Assembly: GCA_040954595.2 (NCBI GenBank) | Contig: CM082597.2 | Location: forward strand, 9,486,001 to 9,550,000 | DNA from: Balanoglossus misakiensis | Taxonomy: Eukaryota > Hemichordata | Direction of reading: 5' to 3' | DNA: 64,000 nt | Notes under the pieces: model-generated | The model's database searches: none | What the model was told of the DNA's origin: nothing | The model's input: the letters and a program-made list of their open reading frames with translations, nothing else | Shown: positions 1 through 11,990 of the stretch, piece by piece | Layout: every line of letters starts with the position of its first letter | Numbering within the stretch: the first letter of the stretch is position 1 | Translations under genes and position numbers: made by a program

Positions 1-1467
1 GGAGAATACGGTGTGCGGTTATATGATGCACGAAGTGGATAGGGCATATATCGTCCCGATTCATATTGAGAGAACTGATTAGATGAGCCAGAGTGTTTCA
101 TAAACTTGTACACTTTTGAAGCTATTTCTTCCTCTTCTTTATTTCCCAATAATAGAATAATTAATCTCCCGGCATCTTCCCCGAAATCGGTAGATTCAAA
201 CTGGGAGAGCACCGCTCGAAAACGATGCAATTTTGGATGTGCGGTGGCTGTCGCTCTGTCGACCAGTGCCCTCAAAGCATTAAGTAGTTGGGTTCGGGAT
301 GCGACTGCTGGATTGTGGGCCATCTCCATTAGCTTTTGTAAAGCCTCTTCGACAGATGCTGTCCCAGCATTCTTTTCCAATAACAGTAGTTTCTGTTTCA
401 GCTCCAATAGCTGTTCCTTCACCTACAATACAAACACCGTTTTGTAATGAGTACATCACAGTAACACTAACGCCCATGTACAAAGGTTAACATTATTTTT
501 GAATCAATTCTCCTTCCTTTCAGAGCCTCGTACCTTCATTTCATTATGAGCCTCATTGCTTCATTATTGTTATTTTGTATACACATACATCTATTTCAAT
601 AACCGAGCTCCACTGCTCTATTTCAATAACCGAGCTCCACTGCTCTATTTCAATAACCGAGCTTCACTGCTCTATTTCGATAACCGAGCTTCACTGCTCT
701 ATTTCAATAACCGAGCTTCACTGCTCTATTTCAATCATCGAGCCCCAATGCTCTATTTCAATAACCGAGCTTCACTGCTCTATTTCAATCATCGAGCCCC
801 AATGCTCTATTTCAATAACCGAGCTCCACTGCTCTATTTCAATAACCGAGCTTCACTGCTCTATTTCGATAACCGAGCTTCACTGCTCTATTTCAATAAC
901 CGAGCTTCACTGCTCTATTTCAATCATCGAGCCCCAATGCTCTATTTCATAAAACTGGGCCGCATTGTTCTATCGAAAATGTACAGGCACCTGGCAGTGG
1001 GGTCATGTCACGGTTTTCCACTCCATGCATATTCAATGAGGATACAAACATTCACATTGGGGGCAAGTGGCATGCAGGAATTCAACAGGTGTACGCTGTA
1101 GTATAATGGGCGTCGAGAAAACCCGTTAACAAAGTAATGGGGCATACCGAATGAAACGTACACGTCTAGACATCGGAATGAACAATAAATAAGGTGTACA
1201 CGAGAAAGGATTTATATGTACCTCATTATCTGCGGTCGTTTGAGCGTTCCCTTGACGACTCGGACCCGGAACTTGACTATCTGGTCGGCTCGTCGCCCTT
1301 TGCCGAGTTTGCTGAGTTGGCTGAGATTGGGAGCCGGCATTACTACTTTGGCTGGTAGAAGGCCTGTGTGCAGCTAGGAACGCTGCGACAGCTTGGGTAG
1401 CACTCGGCTGTGCCTCTTCTGTGGCCGGTGGTGGTGGCGGGTTTTCCCGTACAGGTGGTTGAGCCAT
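1..1467 (-). CDS. Unrecognised gene, 5' part only: proline-rich then coiled-coil protein
   Basis: Two exons are visible on the minus strand and the gene runs off the left edge. Exon 1 is 1467-1222 (82 codons, ATG at 1467), ending NAATGAG before a GTACAT donor. Exon 2 is 422 to <1, after a TTGTAG acceptor; both junctions are phase 0, so the frame continues without a stop for 222 codons. The first 80 residues are low complexity (PPPPP stretch, then Ser/Gln/Thr/Pro rich). The second exon opens with a leucine-heptad helix (VKEQLLELKQKLLLLEKN), followed by a predicted helical region and a tail with many Tyr and Arg. I do not recognise the family. The layout would fit either a host protein or the first ORF of a retroelement. 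The intron holds the 27-bp minisatellite. An open frame over both exons with clean splice sites makes a real or recently real gene likely. Confidence 0.5.
590..950. repeat. 27-bp minisatellite, about 13 copies
   Basis: Tandem units of 27 bp (core TTTCAATAACCGAGCT) with a few point variants, such as AATAACCGAGCTTCACTG and AATCATCGAGCCCCAATG. The unit is a multiple of three, so long open frames appear in two plus-strand frames (repeats read LLYFNNRAP and CSISITELH). They lack any other sign of coding. The array lies in the intron of the minus-strand gene at the left edge. Confidence 0.9.
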
Positions 1468-1621
1468 CTTCTCTGCTATATGCTGCCTCCGTGGTTAAGG
1501 AATGGTACTGAGCCCATGTGCGGATATTCGCTAACTTTTATACGGGTTCTCATGAATATTCATAATAAATTAGCATATGCGGATATATATCGCGTAGTGA
1601 TGCGGCTTTAAATAACGAGGT

Positions 1622-2026
1622 AAGTAATTCACATTTTGAAATAAACATTTCTCTGTTAATTATCGAGCTCAGAATTCCCTAAAACTATATATTTTCTGAA
1701 AGCTTTGATAAAGGAGAACATTTTCGTTACTCCAGTGTGACTATCGTTTACACAACCATCACGTGACAAGCAATTTAATTTATCTTCCAAAACCCAGTTT
1801 TCGTAGATAGTTTTAAAACCAAATACCTCAAATTTTATGGCACGAAAACTTCCGAAAGACTAGAATTTATTAACCGCTCCGTCACGTGATAGTTGCGTAA
1901 ACAATGGTCACACTGAAGTAACCAAAATGTTCGCCTATAACGAAGCTTTCATATATAGTTTTAGGGGATTCTGAGCTCGATAATTAACATAGAAATGTTT
2001 ATTTCAAACCGTGAATTTCTTTATCT
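1622..2026. mobile_element. Foldback element with about 160-bp inverted arms
   Basis: The left arm (about 1627-1790) and the reverse complement of the right arm (about 1862-2023) match over most of their length: both contain GAAATAAACATTTCT, TTAATTATCGAGCTCAGAA, CCTAAAACTATATAT and a CACGTGA box. About 70 bp separates the arms. No coding capacity. The family is unknown. Confidence 0.75.
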
Positions 2027-2029
2027 CTA

Positions 2030-4560
2030 TGTCAAATTGCTTTGAAGCCATCGTCGTAAACTACGGCCTCTTTACGGCAACAGTTTATGCGCAGGCGTGA
2101 TGTTGTATGTTCAGTACATCAGGATCTCTGTGCGGACTGTTCGGAAAAGGTGACAATAACACCGGCGGACATACAGTAACTCTGCTGGTAAAGATTCACC
2201 CACAGGTCACAAGGATCGGACTCAATAAATGTTATTGATCGAATTGTGGACTATACCATTTTGCGGGAGGTTATCTCTGACTTAATTTAAATTATTTCAT
2301 GCCACCAAACAATAAAAATTATGAATGGATGTACAATCTTTACGTCAAATTATGATTGATTTGTTTATTTAATTATTTATATGATGGTTACTTGGTTTGT
2401 TTGCAGTACATGAGACTTATTCGTGTAGGCAGAAGACAAGAGGCCTTTATCAATTTTTAATGCATTGACCACCAAACAAAAGATAAGAAAAGCGTCAGCT
2501 ATCTGGAATGTCTATAACTAGACACTTGTGCATTGTAGAAGTAGCCACACACTTCCAAATTTCGAAGCCTGCCGTTCGTCAGAATTATCAGAACAAGGTG
2601 AAGAAGGTTAGTTTCTAACAGATGACTGTATGCCGGTCAAACGTCTGCAATGGTCAGCCGATAGGAAATGATAACACTATTTGTACTGCCTTGTTAGAGA
2701 TATTCTTGGAAGTTCGGAAAAAAGACGATCTTTGTAAGTTTTAATTGTCATTATTTCTATAATTGCGTGTGTTGTTAATGGGGCTTTAAAGAAGCAACCG
2801 GGGGGGGGGGGGCATCGACTGATGATTCTACCAAGGCCGATGATGTTTGTCAGGCTCTTCAGTATAGCTGGCAAAGGCTGTGATGTTTATGAAAAACAAT
2901 GTACCGGTATCCTCACAGAACTCGCCTATGATAGCGCCGCTTCGCGAAAGAGAAGAGAAAAAAGGCGCGAGTTAACGGAGGACAGTTTCATGGTGTACAA
3001 ATGTGAACAAACCATGCATTCAGCGCGTGCATCACACTGCCGTTGAAAACATTAATTACGCTGTCGTTAAACTTATAATTCAAGACATACAACCTAATGC
3101 AAAAGATGTTTAAAAGTCGCAAGTTATTAAATTCTGCACTTTGTTGTTCATCTATGTTGACGTCACGGTAAGATCAGGACTAAAACATTAATTAGCATAA
3201 CAGCCATGCACATAGATGTCTTTCCTTTATAGAAACCCAATACATGTACTGAATTCCTATTGTTTGTATTACATAATATGCGGAATACCTTCACTTAAAA
3301 CAAACCGTAAATAAGGAACAGCCGACAGTTAAAACCTTTACATATAACTGTTCTATTGCAATGTAGACTGACTCAGACAAGTGGCGGAAAGATAACGTCT
3401 TTTTAAATTTCATAAATTGCCAATTTTTCGTACTTAAAGTTACAGCGGAAAGAATGCGATAATCTAGTCATCCTAAGATGACGACCCGCTACGTCACTTC
3501 AACAACATGTGCAAGTTCCAAACTTGAAACCCCTCAGGGCAATCATGTCCCTCAACACAACTTTTGTTATGAAACATTCTATGACATTGCAAGACACGAT
3601 GAAAAGCCATAGTGTAACAATATTATCTCTAGAAAACTAGAACAGACTATTTGTTTTAACAGAGAATTTTAACAACTGTGCGATGCAGTTGACTTTCCGA
3701 AAACATCCATTGACACTTTCTTCATTCATAATTTCTAAATGACGAGTTTGTGAAGCTGTGAATTTGCGAAGGCGTACTTAGTGAGATACGTTCGTTCTCT
3801 GTTGTACCTCAGTGCACGATTCATAAGCTAGTAAAGGGCCACTTTATAAGTAAAATCGATTCTCAGGTCGTTTTATTGATTTTCGTCAATGAGTGGCTTT
3901 GTTTTCACTTCCGGGGAAATTAAGTCATCATGTCAGAAATGTTTTATTAATTTGACTACAAACCAATGTTTGTTATCTAACGCGTACACCGGTACAATGG
4001 CTTGATAAATATTATAGATCTTCTTTTGGCCGAATTAATGTTTCGACATGCTGAGCAGAATCATAGGTCTTTGGGTTGAATTCACCGGTCCCCACAAGTA
4101 GGCTATGTTTTAATAACAAAATGATCGTAGCCTCGAAGTTCCCAAAGACATCACCTGTCAATAGTATAAGCCTCCATCTCCAATGCGAACTACCAACACA
4201 TACATTGTAATTGTACACACTCTTGTCTCAAATGACTCCATACACGGACAATTGGCTAGTAAAACTGTCGTCTTCTTCCGGTTCCATCATTTTAACATCA
4301 TTGTACTTCCGCCAACCAGAATGACAACTTCACTCATAAGTCCTAACATGTAATGTCTCCCAATGCTAGCTATACATCACTGGTAATAGGACAACATACA
4401 CAATTGCCTCTGTCAATTTTATCTGTCATGTTCCTATATATAAGGGTCGACCATAACAGAAACGCGACTTTATTTTGAAATTTAATTATGCGTAGACCTT
4501 GGGACGCCCAATTCAAATATGTTATATTGCACATCTTTTAAGAAGTGACTTCAGCTCACA
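2030..4560. other. Noncoding stretch, nothing assignable
   Basis: AT-rich sequence with a G-run at 2800-2813. Short open frames such as 2822-3046 resemble nothing I know and have no supporting splice sites. A 5' untranslated exon of the downstream transporter may lie here or near 4,500, but I cannot fix one. Confidence 0.4.
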
Positions 4561-4740
4561 TGCGTAACCATGGATGCATTTTGTCACAACTGTTTTTATC
4601 GAAAATGTATCCATTATCTGGTCAGCACCTTTCAGCTAGCAGTGCAATCAGAAGATGAAAATAACCGCCGTCGTGGGGTTTTCGACTCTTATTGTTCTCG
4701 CTTTACAGGTCCCAGATTATGGGAGAACATCAGACTGACC

Positions 4741-4817
4741 GATTCAGTCGTGTTCGGGCGCTCCGGCAATGCATAGTCCTTAGGCGACGAGCTGGAGCGC
4801 CCGCATAGGACTGAATC
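4741..4817. repeat. Imperfect hairpin just upstream of the transporter gene
   Basis: GATTCAGTC...GGGCGCTCC pairs with GGAGCGCCC...GACTGAATC, with a loop of about 25 bp. It lies less than 100 bp before the acceptor of the first coding exon of the transporter. Confidence 0.6.
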
Positions 4818-4910
4818 TTTCAATTTATCCAAACATGTAATGAGCCAAAAGTTGTATCCCTTTTCCCTTAAATTTATTCATAGGAAAGAAGAAAAACGGA
4901 TAACAACGAC

Positions 4911-7900
4911 ATGGATGCATCGGAACTACCAACTGCAGGGGACATTGGTTACCAGAGAAATATAAAGAGTTTAGCCGGAAACGATAAACTGTTGAATCAG
5001 CCTGTTACCAGCGCCAGAGACAATCAAGGACAAAATCAAACCGAGATAGAAACGAACGATTCATATCAAAGACAATGTAAAACGAACGTTGAGGTGATGA
5101 GCACTTTCTGTAGAAGAAATTCTCCAACCGAGGCTGGAGATGAAGATGCGCTTTCACACTCTCAAATCGAGGCTGTGAAAAACGCTGTTTACGTGGAGGA
5201 GTCTGAAACCGACGGTGAACCAGGCGACAGATATCAGAGAAAATTTCCGATTGAAATTCCTGAACTTTATGCAGATGTGGACGAAGAGGACGAGTCGCCT
5301 AGAAGAGTGATCAGCAAACGATGGATGGTTTGTCTGGCGGGATTCTTTCTTGACATTCCATTTATGGGAATGGTGATGAGTTTTGGTGAGATGTTACCGC
5401 CGTTGATGGACACTTTTGGTGGCGCCACCATTGCTATCAGTAAGTATTCCAGAGTTGAACTCCCGCCTCATTCTCTGTAGATGTTTGTTTTATTCGTTTC
5501 TGAATGACACTCGAACAGTTAATATGGTCTTACTTTTTATCGTTTACTCCACAAAATAACAAGTCCTAATGTCATTGGGTATAGTGGTGTCGGCCACGTG
5601 AAAAAATAGTAATTAGCTATGGCATGCAAACATAGTGATTTGTTTGAAATTAAAATTAAAATTGGTCGACTCATACCCTTGAAAAGAATCAGACCTTGTT
5701 TTCCAAGGTAACCGTTTTCGACTGATATGAGATTTCCCAAACTTAGGAAAGGTAAATTAGAATAACACACACTACGAAAAGACGACAAACGCATTTAGAG
5801 AATGACACGAACTAAAAATGATCGTTTTTGGTCACGGTCAAATATTTTCTACGGTGGAGAGCTAGCTAATCACGAACGCCAACACATATATTCTGTAGAA
5901 GAACACGACATGCCCCGTTAACAATGCAAGTCAAAGATGACATTATTTCTTTTACCTTTTTCAAACTCTAGGTTGGATTGGTTCTTTCGGTTTTGGCATG
6001 GCTTACATGGGTAATCCAATATCATCACGTCTAAATGAAGTATTCGGTACACGTCGAGTTGCCGCCTTTGGTGTGTTACTTGGAGGATTTGCACTGTTTT
6101 TAACTTCCTTTGTGGACTCTATCGGATTGATGTTTCTTACTTATAGCGTCATGTTTGGTTTTGCAACCAACTTGACCTACAACCCACCTCTAGTATTAAC
6201 AGGCGCGTGGTTTCCAGAGAAATACCACGTCTTAGCGACATGTCTTCAAGTTGCCGGCATTCCATGTGGTAAGTATAAGAGCTAGAAGCAAGCGCTTGTT
6301 GGGCTGTCTCTGCTATCATTTGAGAAATCAGATTATTGTTTTGTTTCTATGAGACTTTCGAAATATGACGCAATGTTAAGCCTCGTTATACACTACCACG
6401 AAGAATAAACAAATGGAAATTAAATTGGCTCCACAGGAGATTGAACAAACGTTATGTACTGACTGTTTCCGATACGATAGATGCTTTCGGTCCAATACGG
6501 TGAACATGATAGTCTCCACAAGAGCCAGTTTGGACTATTTCATCTATCTCGATACGGGTCAATGTTTAAAAGGGTTTTTCATATTCCTGTTTTAATACAA
6601 GTAAAACTCATTTGAAAAAAAAGAAACAGTATGAACGTTCAGTTCATCCACGGACAATGACAATACCCTGTGGTACAGTTGGGGATTTGTTTTCCCAAAA
6701 TAATCTTTTCTAAAAAATTAAGTCTGTACAGAATCATGAAGATACTCCATTACCACGATCCGTTAATATTTAAATGCTGATATTTCAAACGAAGACTTTG
6801 TCGAGAAATCATTTTGGGAAGACATCAAAACAATTCATATACAAGGCATATGTGTGTAATTTGGCAGGTTCACTGGTTATGAATCCAATATGTCAAGGAT
6901 TGCTGCAGTCAATTGGTTTGAGAGACACTTTTCGAACATTGGCTGCAATGGTCGTTGTAGCAGGATTGCCATGTTGCTTTGTGTTGTCGCCTGCACCAGT
7001 GACACGAAGTGCTGAACTGGCAATGACAACAGAGGATGAAGATCATGAGAACATCAAAGCTAGAAGTTCAGTGTGGTTACAAGATATGATTAAAAAGACA
7101 AGAGATGACGACAAACCGAGAAGCAGATTTCGTGTCTACCTCAACAAAGTCAGATGCGATTATTTTCAGAGAGAACTTTGGACAGATGTTGTGTTTCACC
7201 TGTTTATGTTTGGGCAATTTGTCAAAGGAACTGGATATGTCTTCCCTTTCATCCACCTGGTAAGTGATTTGCCAAAGACGTACAAGTCTACCATGTTATC
7301 CATCCGTCGACTATTTGAGCTTGGGTGTGGCTAAGCTTGAACTGAGTTAATCCAAATTTATAATTCGGTTTTTATATAACACAATTTAATGGAGAGTGAC
7401 AAAAAACTGGCAAAGTGAGGAAAAGTTTATGGGTGAATGAATGAATGAATGAATGAATGAATGAATGAATGAATGAATGAATGAATGAATGAATGAATGA
7501 ATGAATGAATACTCGCGCGGTATACCCTTTTCTGAAGGCGTGCTACAGAACACCCTCTTTGTTTTTATCTATTTCATGACTGTACACAATATTTATACCT
7601 TCCAGATCAGTTTCATGGAAGACATCGGCATCAAACCAACCACGGCATCCTTGATTCTAACCATCAAAGGAGCAGCCGACATGGGAGGTCGTCTGTTGGC
7701 TGCTTTCCTTGGTGAAAAGTTACCCTTTGACCTCATTCATATTTACGTCCTAGCAACTGGAGTCATGGCAGTTACAACCTTTATTTGTTCTTTTGTCACG
7801 GAGTTTGGAGGAATGTTTTTCTACGCCGTTTGTGAGTACATACAATTTTGTCACTGGTTTACTTTGGGTAAGGCGTTGGGTATAATGCCCAAATGTATGT

Positions 7901-8944
7901 TTGTTTGTCTGTTTGTTTGTTTGCTTTTGTTTGTGTGTGTGTGATCCCCATTTGGCGAATTGCAAATCACTAATTCTCGGCTAGTTGTTCCTTTGTTTAT
8001 TTATAAGTTCATCAAAAACTTACTTGACTTGGTTTGATAATCATTTTCTCGATCTCAGTTATAGGATTCTGGAATGGCGTCTACAATGCTCTTTTATTTC
8101 CTGTCACTACATCCATCTTTACCAAAGATGTTGTGGGACAAGCATGGGCATTTTGTCAAGTTCCACCGGGAATGGCAATTGTACTTGGACCAGCCATGGC
8201 AGGTAACTTTAAAAAACCCGAAAGACTCGCAAAATGGTGATGGCCTAGGCGTCGGTCAATTTTTTGCGATATGTTTCAAAGGGGATTTTGTTGACAACAC
8301 GTTTATCGCAACACTGCACGAGAAAATGAATCTTTTTAAAATGCGTTATGACCATTAATTAATCGAAGTAGCGTCTTTATTTTAATGCAATCTCCAACAT
8401 TAAAATTGTTTGATGTGTAGGAAGTATTTGTATGACAGATGTCCAGTATAGTCCGACAACTCGGGAGAGATTTGTACATGCATTTCGTTCAGTGTATGTG
8501 CTGCACAATATCAAATGGGTTCTCATTCCGAATAAAGCACGATACGTTTTTGGTTAACTGCAATCCCAAAGTAATCTATTTTTGGTTGATGAAGCGTAAC
8601 CGGGTTATTACAAGCCCAACAACATTGTAGGTGTTGAACGTTGTTCTCCTTTATTCAGGATTATAAACATATGTTGTTGTTGTTGTTGTTTTCCTGTAGG
8701 TGCCATTTACGATGCAACAAAGTCCTATCAAATTGATTTCTACGTTAACACTGGGATATTTGCTCTGGCTATGGTCACATTCACTTGTATACCGTTTATA
8801 CGTGCAATGAGAAATTTGTACGAAGCTAAAGGCTTCTCGATTCGAAAAAGGAAACCAACCATAATAGAATTGACCAAACTTTGTATAAGTGAACTGGACA
8901 AGAATCCTTCCCAAGCGGGAAAAGACGACTATGGTTCGTTTTAG
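4911..8944 (+). CDS. Major facilitator transporter, monocarboxylate transporter-like (SLC16-like)
   Basis: Six coding exons: 4911-5439, 5972-6268, 6868-7259, 7606-7831, 8059-8202, 8700-8944. They sum to 1833 nt, giving a 610-residue protein with matching phases and GT/AG ends throughout. The coding exon opens after an acceptor at 4882-4883, so a 5' untranslated exon lies upstream. Residues 1-137 form a polar, acidic cytosolic tail. The first membrane segment starts near W138 (WMVCLAGFFLDIPFMGM). About six segments precede an acidic/basic central loop (TTEDEDHENIKARSS... about 320-375), and the second half holds about six more. The 6+6 layout with a long central loop is typical of the SLC16/MCT branch. 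The usual MCT motif (D/E-G-G/S-W-G-W) in the first helix is not conserved here. Known family role: proton-linked or facilitated transport of small monocarboxylates across the plasma membrane; the substrate cannot be inferred. Polyadenylation signals AATAAA follow at 9000 and 9077. Confidence 0.85.
7436..7510. repeat. (ATGA)n tetranucleotide microsatellite
   Basis: About 18 uninterrupted GAAT/ATGA units inside intron 3 of the transporter gene, ending about 95 bp before the exon 4 acceptor. Confidence 0.95.
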
Positions 8945-8999
8945 TTACAATTGGCTGATAAAAGATTGATCCTTGCAGAGATACACAGGGTAACAGAGA

Positions 9000-9082
9000 A
9001 ATAAATAGTTACACAGAGAAGAAAAGGAAAAGAAAGGGATTAAAGGTTTCAGTATCACAAAGTACAGTTTCGGGAGAATAAA
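9000..9082 (+). terminator. Candidate polyadenylation signals of the transporter gene
   Basis: AATAAA hexamers at 9000-9005 and 9077-9082, which are 56 and 133 bp after the stop codon. No cleavage site can be seen from sequence alone. Confidence 0.45.
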
Positions 9083-9381
9083 CAAGAAACTTCAAGACAG
9101 ATAGCATGTATTGTCAATTACCTTGTCAGCATCTAATGAACAGATTACAGAAATCAGTAAATGAAATGAAATCACATTGCACGACAATATTATACGTGTG
9201 TGACCCTTAAAGATGAGGTCCAGGTTTATTGACATTTTAGTGATTTGATTTTTTTTTCAATATTTCAAAGGATTATTCTTGAATTATTGTTATTAATATA
9301 AATGTACCTTTTCACACGCGTTAACGCGTAAAAACCAAGACGGACACAAGAGTTCTTATACAAACTGTGGCGCTTTCCATT

Positions 9382-9502
<121 letters not shown>

Positions 9503-9727
9503 AAATTATTCTATGTTTGACGTCATCATATACGAGTGATTTTCGCGCTACGGCTCCCCGAAAACCCTAACATTTTCTAGCTGTCTGGAGCGCGTATTTT
9601 AAAGCTAATATTTTGTATACATTTCGCGTGTACTGCCTTGCAAGAGGAATCGAGACAAAAAAGCAAACAGACACAGGACCACCAGAAAATGTCATCCGCT
9701 AGAACTCATTTTTTATGAGAGGGAGGG

Positions 9728-10458
9728 TGTCACAAGTTTGTAAGAAGTATTCTAACCGGATAAGACATGAATTTGAATCGCCGAAATAAGAGTTTGGGCG
9801 CCAGAGTATTGTGCAGAAAAGAGCTCAGGTTTTGTACCCAAAAACCCACGAGAAAAACAATGTCCAGAATCCCCGAGCGAAGAGCGACGAAACAAGTGCT
9901 GGACAACTGACGAAACGGCGATTTACTGTGCGACTTGCAATTGCTTGGCGCGTACGACTGTTCGTAGACGGTCGACGGTGAGTGGACAACGCAGACGTAA
10001 ATTAACGTAGGTAATAACCGGAGCACGCAACCGATGACTGGTGGACTGGCAGGTACAACAAATAACCGCACGACCAACCAACACAAACACGAACTGAGAC
10101 GGTGACTCTGTGCCCTGAAGCAGCACGCTATGACCAGAAGAACGGTGATGGAAAAATTGGAGCCCCCAGAACTGGAAGCATCGGCCTGTTATATGTCCAG
10201 TTTCGCACCAAGTCTGTTTCAACCGCGGTCTCAAAAGCTGATTGGCGTAATCGATGTCAACCAACAGATGAAGCTCTTGCAACATGTTAATATCCCGCTC
10301 AGTTACGTACTCTAACTTCATGAACCTGTAAATACCATGTGCATGTATCTACAACATGTAAATTCACTGAACTGTCGTTCACCCAACAGAATTCAAAAAG
10401 TTAAGCAACAGTCGTCACTGTACAACCCAGTGACTGCCAAATAAATCATATCGTGACA
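9728..10458 (-). mobile_element. 3' LTR of a Ty3/gypsy retrotransposon
   Basis: On the minus strand the segment begins TGTCACGA directly after a purine tract (CAAAGGGGTAG), which is the usual polypurine-tract-to-LTR junction of Ty3/gypsy elements. It ends CTTGTGACA, so the 731-bp segment has inverted TGTCAC/GTGACA termini. An RNase H remnant lies immediately upstream in the same orientation (10,780-11,240). No second LTR is seen, so the 5' part of the element is lost. Confidence 0.65.
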
Positions 10459-11240
10459 CTACCCCTTTGAGACAAAAATTGGGGACACACATTTTTGTCA
10501 AATTTGAACATTTCACAAGTTTTACCCCCAAAATACACTACCAATATACAAACAAAAAAACGTACACATAATCTACTATTATTTCTTTCGCATAATCTAT
10601 CGCCCGAAACAACTTAAAAATCGCAGAATTCTTGGAAACGCTGCTCCTATTGTAGACTCTCTCTCACAGCCCCTCTCGCCATCCATGCAGGCTTATGGTG
10701 TGATTGCATGTGTGCAACACCATATGGGGCTTCTCCTTTACTAAACGGTTAGGGGCGCGTCAGTGAAGAGCTTGTAGCGAGCCGTGGGCTGTGACAGAGT
10801 CTACTCCTATCAGTACCTTTAATAGCAGAAACCTTGTAGGTAAACGGTTACAAGTTCAGTGCCCATCTCGTTATCTACTATTAAAAAAATTCCATTTGTT
10901 AAAATAGATCAATGGTTGATGGTCCGTCTCTAAAATAAATTGTTTACAATACAATTATTATTGAAACTTTCGTAGTGCCCAAATGACTGCAAGGCATTCT
11001 CTCTCAATTACAGAAAAGCGTGTTTCCCTTGGGAACAATTTTCTGTTAGCATATGCTACTGGAAATTTACCATCATATGGGTTTGAAATAACTTGCATCG
11101 GTACGCAAAATAAATGGTTCCTTGAAATCTGGTGTCTCAACAATGGTTCTTTATTCAGCATCTCTTAACAAATTAAACGCTCTTCCTTGGGCATTGCCCC
11201 ATATGACATTTTGAGGTTGACCTTTTGGAGTCAAAATCAA
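10459..11240 (-). mobile_element. Decayed Ty3/gypsy pol (RT tail and RNase H)
   Basis: Minus-strand translation shows a typical RT-to-RNase H connection: AFNLLRDA, then FPVAYANRKLFPRE and FSVIERECLAVIWALRKF in the open part (11161-10958). A frameshift precedes FILETDHQPLIY. Further frameshifts and stops follow and the sequence decays towards the LTR. Several breaks make it a pseudogene. An inserted inverted pair (10,657-10,673 with 10,786-10,803, CTCTCACAGCCC / GGGCTGTGACAGAG) interrupts the 3' part. Confidence 0.75.
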
Positions 11241-11494
11241 TAACTAGGAACATGTCCCATAAAGTGTCATGTGTCATAGCATTCTTACAAACAGAGCTAG
11301 AAAAATTTCAAAGCAAGTGTAAAAGTGGCTAAATATTGAAAAATTGAAGCTTTATACTGAATTTCAAAGATGGTCAATCACTTTCAGAAAAACATTTGTT
11401 TTACCAATAATGTAGAAAACGACAAAAAATGCATAAAAATAGAAAATTCCTAATACTAGCTCAAAATATACAGGACTGTATTAGGTTAACCCAA

Positions 11495-11990
11495 GGTTTG
11501 CATATTTTTGGCAATGACGACTTTATTTGAATAAACTCTTGGCCTGCATCAGCACACTGAATATCAAGGTGATATGCCCAGCGGTTTCCAAGTTTTTAAT
11601 GTGGATGGACATATATCCATACAGACGCAACTGATTCCATAAGGTCCCATGGTATACTGTAAAACACTTTATTTTCGCGAGTTAGAATTTTCGCGATATC
11701 GAGAGAGGCCACTGTTTCGCAAGTATTAATTTTCCCGTTTTCTTATTTCATTCACCACATCGTTATCTTCAAAAACAATTTAAGCGACTTTTTAGTTTCA
11801 CGATATTTTGGCTCTCGCGTATTTGGCGTATTTCCCGTTTTCTTATTTCATTCACCACATCGTTATCTTCAAAAACAATTTAAGCGACTTTTTATTTTCA
11901 CGGTATTTTGGCTCTCGCGTATTTGGCGAAAATTAATTGCTCGCGAAAATAAAGTGTTTTACAGTATATACCAAATGGGACCTAATGAAA
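11495..11990. repeat. Interspersed repeat 'GGTCCCAT' family, copy 1, split by a MITE
   Basis: It shares CATATTTTTGGC, CAAGGTGATA, AGTTTTTAATGTGGA and CATAAGGTCCCATGGTATA with copies at 25,265-25,500 and, inverted, at 49,813-49,990. The copy is cut at TATA by the element at 11,655-11,967 and resumes as CCAAATGGGACCTAA. The family shows no coding capacity and I cannot classify it. Confidence 0.7.
11655..11967. mobile_element. MITE of the ACTGTAAAACA...TTTTCGCGA family, copy 1
   Basis: Termini ACTGTAAAACACTTTATTTT and AAAATAAAGTGTTTTACAGT are inverted repeats. The element sits inside another repeat at a duplicated TATA. An internal block of about 97 bp (TTTCCCGTTTTCTTATTTCA...TATTTGGCG) is tandemly duplicated at about 11,731-11,829 and 11,830-11,928. 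Related copies are at 12,986, 39,164 and 45,536. Confidence 0.8.

Noticed and set aside
590-950. Array resembling a CRISPR (short regular repeats)
   Set aside because: The units are head-to-tail without spacers and the DNA is eukaryotic; it is a minisatellite.
556-1101. Two long overlapping plus-strand open frames
   Set aside because: They exist because the 27-bp unit keeps two frames open; no start context, codon bias or similarity.
9923-10321. 132-codon minus-strand open frame
   Set aside because: Lies wholly within the LTR; no similarity, and LTRs of this group are noncoding.
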